Made by a program: the position numbers and the translations under genes. Below the pieces are notes generated by a model, which saw only the letters and a list, made by a program, of their open reading frames with translations, made no database searches and was not told the DNA's origin. Of a DNA stretch of 21,474 nucleotides, positions 16,985-21,474 are shown one piece after another (position 1 is the stretch's first letter; every line of letters begins with the position of its first letter). This DNA comes from Chara braunii (taxonomy: Eukaryota > Streptophyta > Charophyceae > Charales > Characeae): the NCBI GenBank assembly GCA_003427395.1, contig BFEA01000099.1, forward strand, positions 2,130,051-2,151,524, in the 5' to 3' direction.

Positions 16985-17829
16985 ATAGCATCATTGGGCT
17001 ACAGTGAGGCTACTGTGCGTACTGCCATTCATGTATGTCTCTTTGCTTACAATTGCAACCCCTATACTGTTTCTGACTCTGCAAACATCGTCTGTTGGAT
17101 AGAAGAAGAGCATCGTGTTCTCTGCCCAGAGGATGACAGTACAAAGCGCCTGGTGTGAACATAGAACTCTTGTCAATGGCATTTATGGGAAGACGACTAC
17201 TACTCCAACCCACTCCACACAATTACATGCCAGACATGGACCCAAATTTTTGTGCGTACATCTTGCATCGTCCAGGTCATTTCAGTGCTGTTACCTTTGC
17301 GGATGATTCATGGACCCTATGGGACGATGGGGGTAGGGTGCACACGATGGGAAATATTAACTCTTTCTATCTCCTGGTGGTAGAATCTCATTCGGTCTGG
17401 CTGGTCGATCACGACGAGTATGTGGATGTGCACTCACAAGCTCTACAGCCTCCAGACGGCAATCCAGCCGAACCTCACCCGTCCCCTGTACATGGCCAAG
17501 CAGCGTTCCTTCCCTGTGTAGATTGGTCGGATTCTACACCAGACAGTGAACGGGCCTCTCCATAGAATGGTAGCTGTGCCATGCCATTGTGTCTCCACAC
17601 AGCTACAGTTCAGTTAGCATGCACACGGCATCGTCTCTGCTCCGGACACTTTGAAGGATGGTCACTGCCAGCCTCCGACGCGAAAACTGTGACCCATGGT
17701 CTTGTACTCACCACCCCTTGCCCAGCATGCGATTGTGGCCTTGACATGCCGTGCTTAAATAAGCCTGCTATCCTGTTGACATGTCAGTAACATGCCATGT
17801 GTTGTCAATGTTTCCGGGAAGCTGTCATG
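16985..17829 (+). pseudogene. Copy B, peptidase-like domain, RING-like module 1 and part of module 2
   Basis: Homology to copy A begins near GGCTACAGTGAGG (about 16998) and ends near GCTGTCAT (17829). The first part reads VCLFAYNCNPYTVS, IEEEHRVLCPEDD. The frame stops at TGA 17156-17158, where copy A has CGA. It then stays open from 17155 to 17565: HRPGHFSAVTFADDSWTLW with DDGG next, and later HSVWLVD. The His at 17278-17280 and Asp pair at 17323-17328 are in the USP-like order. A single TAG (17563-17565) separates this from RING-like module 1 in the same frame (C-x4-C at 17575-17592, LACTRHRLCSGH, CPAC 17719-17730). The in-frame continuation shows peptidase and RING were one protein. Module 2 starts DMPCLNKPAILLTC, breaks at TAA and stops with the homology. 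Both ends are missing, so this is an internal fragment. Confidence 0.6.
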
Positions 17830-18681
17830 TTAGGACCTGCCAAACACAGACTGAGACACACAGCTGATTTCTGAGTTTTGCCAATTGAACGCATGCCTTG
17901 CTGAGTTTCCCGCTTGCTGCTGAGTTTTTAAAGTCTGAGTGTGTGTGTGCTTGCTGGTCTGCATGCCCGTCTGAGTGCTCGTCTGTTTGAGTGTGTTTGT
18001 GACCCGCAAGGGTACTTGTCCGTGTGGAAGGCCTAAAGGGCCGGTACTTACCTGTGGCCGTGGCATTGAGGGTTGCAGCGGGGAAAACACTCAAGTGGCG
18101 GGGAAAGCGGCTCGCGACACGTTGGAGCAGCGGAAAAACACTCGAGTAACAGGGAGGCCGGTACCACACGAGGTAGAGGTAGATGTGCCGGGTACTCGAG
18201 GCCGAGCAGAAGAAGACAAAGTTGGCATTTTTGGAGGCCCAGTAGTTGTAGGCTAGGTCTAGGCAAGTACCAGTCCAACCAGTCTGAGTCTAGGGTCTGT
18301 ACGGGCAATATCAGAGTCTGCAATGATGTTTCCCTCCGAATGGGAGGAGGTACCGGTTGCTTGGAGGCCGCGCGGCCAAAAAGTTACTCGCCAAGAGGCA
18401 AGCAGGCTGCTATATCTCCATGAGGAGTGAGGTGCTCCTCCTCATTGTCGGTGTGCAAGTTTGGCGACACACTGGCTGGAGCAGCGCTAGCATCAGAGCA
18501 GCGCTGCTGGGGAGGAGCAAGGACAGGAGGAGGAAGAATACCAGGACTAGGATGGAGGAGCGCCAGAGGTACTTACCTGGCTATGGTGGACGCCATCTTC
18601 ATCACCTTGGTGTTTGAATGTCTCAACGCAAGTGTGCTTTGCTGTATGCAATAGGACTAAAGCTGCTTCGATTTTGGTTCT
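17830..18681. other. Unassigned stretch
   Basis: No confident gene is visible. The + strand has T/G-rich tracts near 17930-18000. Minus-strand GTAAGTACC donors follow CAG at about 18050-18042 and at about 18578-18570, the latter shortly after ATGGCGTCC (about 18592). I could not find an acceptor that joins open frames between them. GGAGCAGCG-type phrases recur at about 18125 and 18478. Confidence 0.35.
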
Positions 18682-18838
18682 GCTCATCTTGGTGGATTAG
18701 GGGCCGTTGTGGTGAAAATCCAAAACACACACATGCTTAACTCAGTGGAACAGGGGCTGTTGTGGTGAAAATCTAAAACACACACACATACATACTCATC
18801 TGGGTGGAACAGGGGCTGTTGTGGTAAAAATCTAACAC

Positions 18839-18880
<42 letters not shown>
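18682..18880 (+). repeat. Three-unit minisatellite ending in (CA)n
   Basis: Units of about 55-60 bp share GTGGAACAGGGGCTGTTGTGG followed by (T/G)AAAATC and a CA run. The last run (about 18833-18880) is a long (CA)n with a single CG. The RT copy starts directly after it. Confidence 0.85.
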
Positions 18881-18883
<3 letters not shown>

Positions 18884-19453
18884 CTGCAATGGTTGCAAAC
18901 AAATGTCTCAAACTCCGAGCTCACACCTAACATTCGTCAACTGGAGTGCATGATCCGTGGTCTGCAGTATTCACGACACCCATACTGCGGCCCTGCACAT
19001 GATAGGGTTCCATTCCTAAATTTCATTAAGGTCATGCGTATGCATCAGGTTGCTTGCACCACACAGTTACAGATTGTACTTCGGCTTCCAGAGGTCGCTG
19101 AATTCCATCCACAGCCTGCTCTTGCCAAGGAAATACGTATCTGCGACAAGATGGTGCCACCCATACGTGTCCAGTTCTGTATTTTTTTCGAAGTGGCACT
19201 CGGCATAACAAGCAATATACCTCTTCCAGACCCTGGCAATTGTCCTTGTCGACAAGTATTCCCACAATGTGTAAACACTGTTGATGGTCATGTAGCCACA
19301 GTGGACTACACCATTATACAAGATACACACTTACGAGCTTTCTTCTTTGAAGGCTCCAAGTACTGCCTCAATGCCGACACAACAGATGTGATGAAAGCAT
19401 TGAAACTCGGTCTGGACAAGTATATTGCTAAATTTATAGCAACCATGAGATCA

Positions 19454-19701
19454 GCACGCAGTAATGATTCTCTGATTGCTGACAGTCTCTCAACTGGCGC
19501 ACATCAGTTCTTTCAAGATGCCAACTGAATATTACTGCGTCACAATACCAAGCACCTACTCAAACTGCCTCGCGTGGTGCCAACACATCTCTTCGGCACG
19601 CAGTAATGATTCTCTGATTGCTGACAGTCTCTCAGCTGGCGCACATCAGTTCTTTCAAGCTGCCAACGGAATATTACTGCGTCACAATACCAAGCAACTA
19701 C
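19454..19701 (+). repeat. Tandem duplication inside RT (106 bp, 142-bp step)
   Basis: Bases 19454-19559 recur at 19596-19701 with a few differences. Disregarding one 142-base step brings the upstream frame into register with the downstream frame, so the duplication is itself a frame-breaking lesion (142 is 1 modulo 3). Confidence 0.9.
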
Positions 19702-20473
19702 AACAACAATTCGCTATAGTACCTGTCGATAAAACATCACACAACATGGCAATCTGCTGCAAGCGCTGGTACGCGTGTAACTTGTCACAACATCTTGACA
19801 GTTCCACCTATAATCAAGCATCAGAGACTGTGGCCAGCATCATCGAACGCCATGCACTTTTCAACCAACGTTGGGGCTATCGACATACTGACACCCTGCC
19901 CTATCTCTACTTTGCACTCAAAGCACACAAATCTCCACCTGCCCTCCGTTCGATTCTTGGAGTTACACAACGAAACCTTTCCCGATCTGCACCTTGCACA
20001 ACACCTTACCGAACTTTAGTTACGGACCTGCACAACAGACCCACTCATAAGCCTTTTGCAAGTACAATAATGGTCTCCCACTCACTTAGCTACGCCCTTC
20101 AAGGTGTGATCAAGTCCCTGCACAGTAAGGATAATGAGCTTTATCAAGAAAGTGGTGTACGACGTTGCTGGATCGTGCAAAGTGCTGAGGAAGTCATTTT
20201 GGATCTCAAGCAGAATGCACAATCCCTTTGAGGCTTCACACCACATACAGCGGACTTACAACTATGTACACGAACCTGTCACACTACAGGATTCTTAACA
20301 ATGTTCTGAATGCTGTTCGTGAAGCACGTGATTCTGCTTTGGGGCGGATCTCACAAGGCAGAAGGCCAATACAAATGTACATGACCATAGGAGGTCCTCA
20401 TCGTGGGGAGTGGGTTACTTCACATGGGTCAGACACCCTCTCGGCGTTAGAAATTGAGCAACATCTGCGGTTT

Positions 20474-20571
20474 GTGGTCTCTAATACTTACCTTTATACG
20501 AGGGATGGCACTCTGTGCCTTCGTGGTCTCTAATACTTACCTTTATACGAGGGATGGCACTCTGTGCCATC
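20474..20571 (+). repeat. 49-bp tandem duplication just before RT motif B
   Basis: Bases 20474-20522 and 20523-20571 differ at one position. The 49-base step is again 1 modulo 3 and separates the motif A frame from the motif B frame. Confidence 0.93.
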
Positions 20572-21474
20572 AAGTGGTCGGTATCCCTATGGGCACTAAC
20601 GCTGGACCAAAAATTGCCAACCTCACACTTTATTGGGACAAAGCACAATTCATCGATGATCTTCGATAACGAGATTTGCGTGCTTCGCAAGCATATGCAT
20701 TCACATATCGAATCATTGATGACATTCTATCATGAAAGACAATACCGCCGTCTCCTGCTCGGTATGGTCTTGAGTGGAAAGACATTACTGAGCAAGATGG
20801 GTCATGTCTTTTCCTTCGGGCAAGAATCTTGGTTCGGCCTCATGGATCACTTCACACTGGCGTATTTGGTAAGGCTAAGACCTGGACGTTCCCTGTCATA
20901 CGTTATCCCAATGCTTCCTCCAATGCTCCGACTCATCAGCCTGCAGGTGTGCTCGCGGGACAACTAACGAGATTCGAACAAATATGTAACAATACTACCG
21001 ACTTCAAAGCGGCAGTGACCTCCTCGACACGACATATGCTTGTCAGGGGCCATCCTCCCAGTGTCTTGGCTAGAGGGTGGACTGCATATGTGCGTGGCCG
21101 ACAACGCCAACTACCAACTCATGTCACATGACTTTCGAACTGGTTTCGCCTGATGGTTCGCTGGGCAATTGCTCACCCACTCCCGAAAGCTGATTCAGTG
21201 CGCAGGTCCTCCACCCAACCGCACACAAGAGACCACCACTCATCGCCTGACACCAATGGTGACCTCAACCAGCATCAACCCTCCGGACAATCAAATGCAA
21301 ACCGCCCACCCTCCCTTGTTATCCCTGCTGAAATGGCAGACGCTAATGTCGATACGCCAACTCAGCCAGAGATCATGCCAGCCACATTAAACAATGTGAA
21401 CGTTACCGAAATGGCAGTAAGGGATGAAGGTCAGCATCCTACCAATACAGTGACTATTGTTGTTGCTGCTGCTG

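Larger units (their letters stand above)
18881..21474 (+). pseudogene. Penelope-like reverse transcriptase with CxC motif, continuing into a linker
   Basis: Reading from the (CA)n edge there is an N-terminal region, CPC (19241-19249), then GHVATVDYTIIQ and LRAFFFEGSKYC. Further motifs are VPVDKTSHN (about 19717), YFALKAHKSPPALRS (about 19908), a motif A region ending TTMYTNL (20256-20276), motif B VGIPMGTNAGP (about 20577-20608) and YRIIDDILS (motif C, Asp pair at 20718-20723). WTFPVIRYPNASSNAP and a basic C-terminal helix follow. This order, with the CxC linker before RT, is that of N-terminal-endonuclease Penelope-like elements (Naiad/Chlamys type). The GIY-YIG endonuclease expected upstream is absent, so the copy is 5'-truncated. 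Two tandem duplications (142 and 49 bp) each shift the frame by one. A 1-base loss lies beside the motif A Asp (GAC 20250-20252), and stops lie at 20229, 20667, 20733 and 21129. After the TGA at 21129 the same frame stays open to the window end through a Pro/Ser/Thr/Asn linker that contains AVRDEGQHPTNT. Confidence 0.88.

Noticed and set aside
17825-18323. Minus-strand open frames of 86-114 codons
   Set aside because: They are Ser/Thr/Leu-rich, overlap in several frames, show no domain and partly cover T/G-rich simple sequence.

Overview
The window is nuclear DNA from a eukaryote, most likely a green-lineage alga. A charophyte such as Chara would fit, but that is a guess. Supporting signs are canonical GT-AG splice junctions, long homopolymer and (CA)n tracts, a Ty3/gypsy chromovirus primed by initiator-Met tRNA, a Penelope-like retroelement of the type with a CxC linker, and many decayed, nested repeats. 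No bacterial operons or intact host multi-exon gene can be read. Two single-N positions, each flanked by exact direct duplications, look like contig-join artefacts.

Layout. 1-1130: a host exon (173-624) encoding a bacterial/algal cell-surface-type domain, then an intron-like stretch with poly-T runs and a tRNA-like element. A near copy of the last 49 bases of the exon precedes the likely 3' splice site. 1130-2755: gene-poor, with short tandem repeats and a strong 74-nt hairpin. 2755-4880 and 13938-14745: one decayed coding region ('copy A', + strand) split by a later insertion. It comprises a low-complexity linker with a 375-bp tandem duplication, a peptidase-like domain and four RING-like cysteine/histidine modules. 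4881-13937: a full-length but decayed Ty3/gypsy chromovirus on the - strand, with LTRs, PBS, PPT, gag, PR, RT, RNase H, integrase and chromodomain. A CCTT target duplication flanks it. 14746-16500: repeat-bearing 3' flank with no convincing gene. 16509-16715: a foldback (MITE-like) element. 16985-17829: 'copy B', a second fragment of the peptidase + RING region, which preserves the uninterrupted target site of the Ty3 insertion. 18682-18880: a minisatellite ending in (CA)n. 18881-21474: a Penelope-like reverse transcriptase copy with a CxC motif. Its frame, broken only by stops near the end, runs on into a linker homologous to the start of copy A.

Main inference. The RT copy ends (at the window edge) in the same short linker sequence with which copy A begins. 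Both start at (CA)n tracts. I therefore propose that they are pieces of one family of Penelope-like elements whose polyprotein continues after RT into a proline/threonine/serine-rich linker, a USP-like peptidase domain and a tandem RING-like array. To my knowledge such a RT-peptidase-RING architecture has not been described for Penelope-like elements. It rests on two 5'-truncated, damaged copies and on a short linker match, so a full-length copy elsewhere in the genome is needed to prove it. All mobile coding regions here carry stops and frameshifts and are probably inactive.
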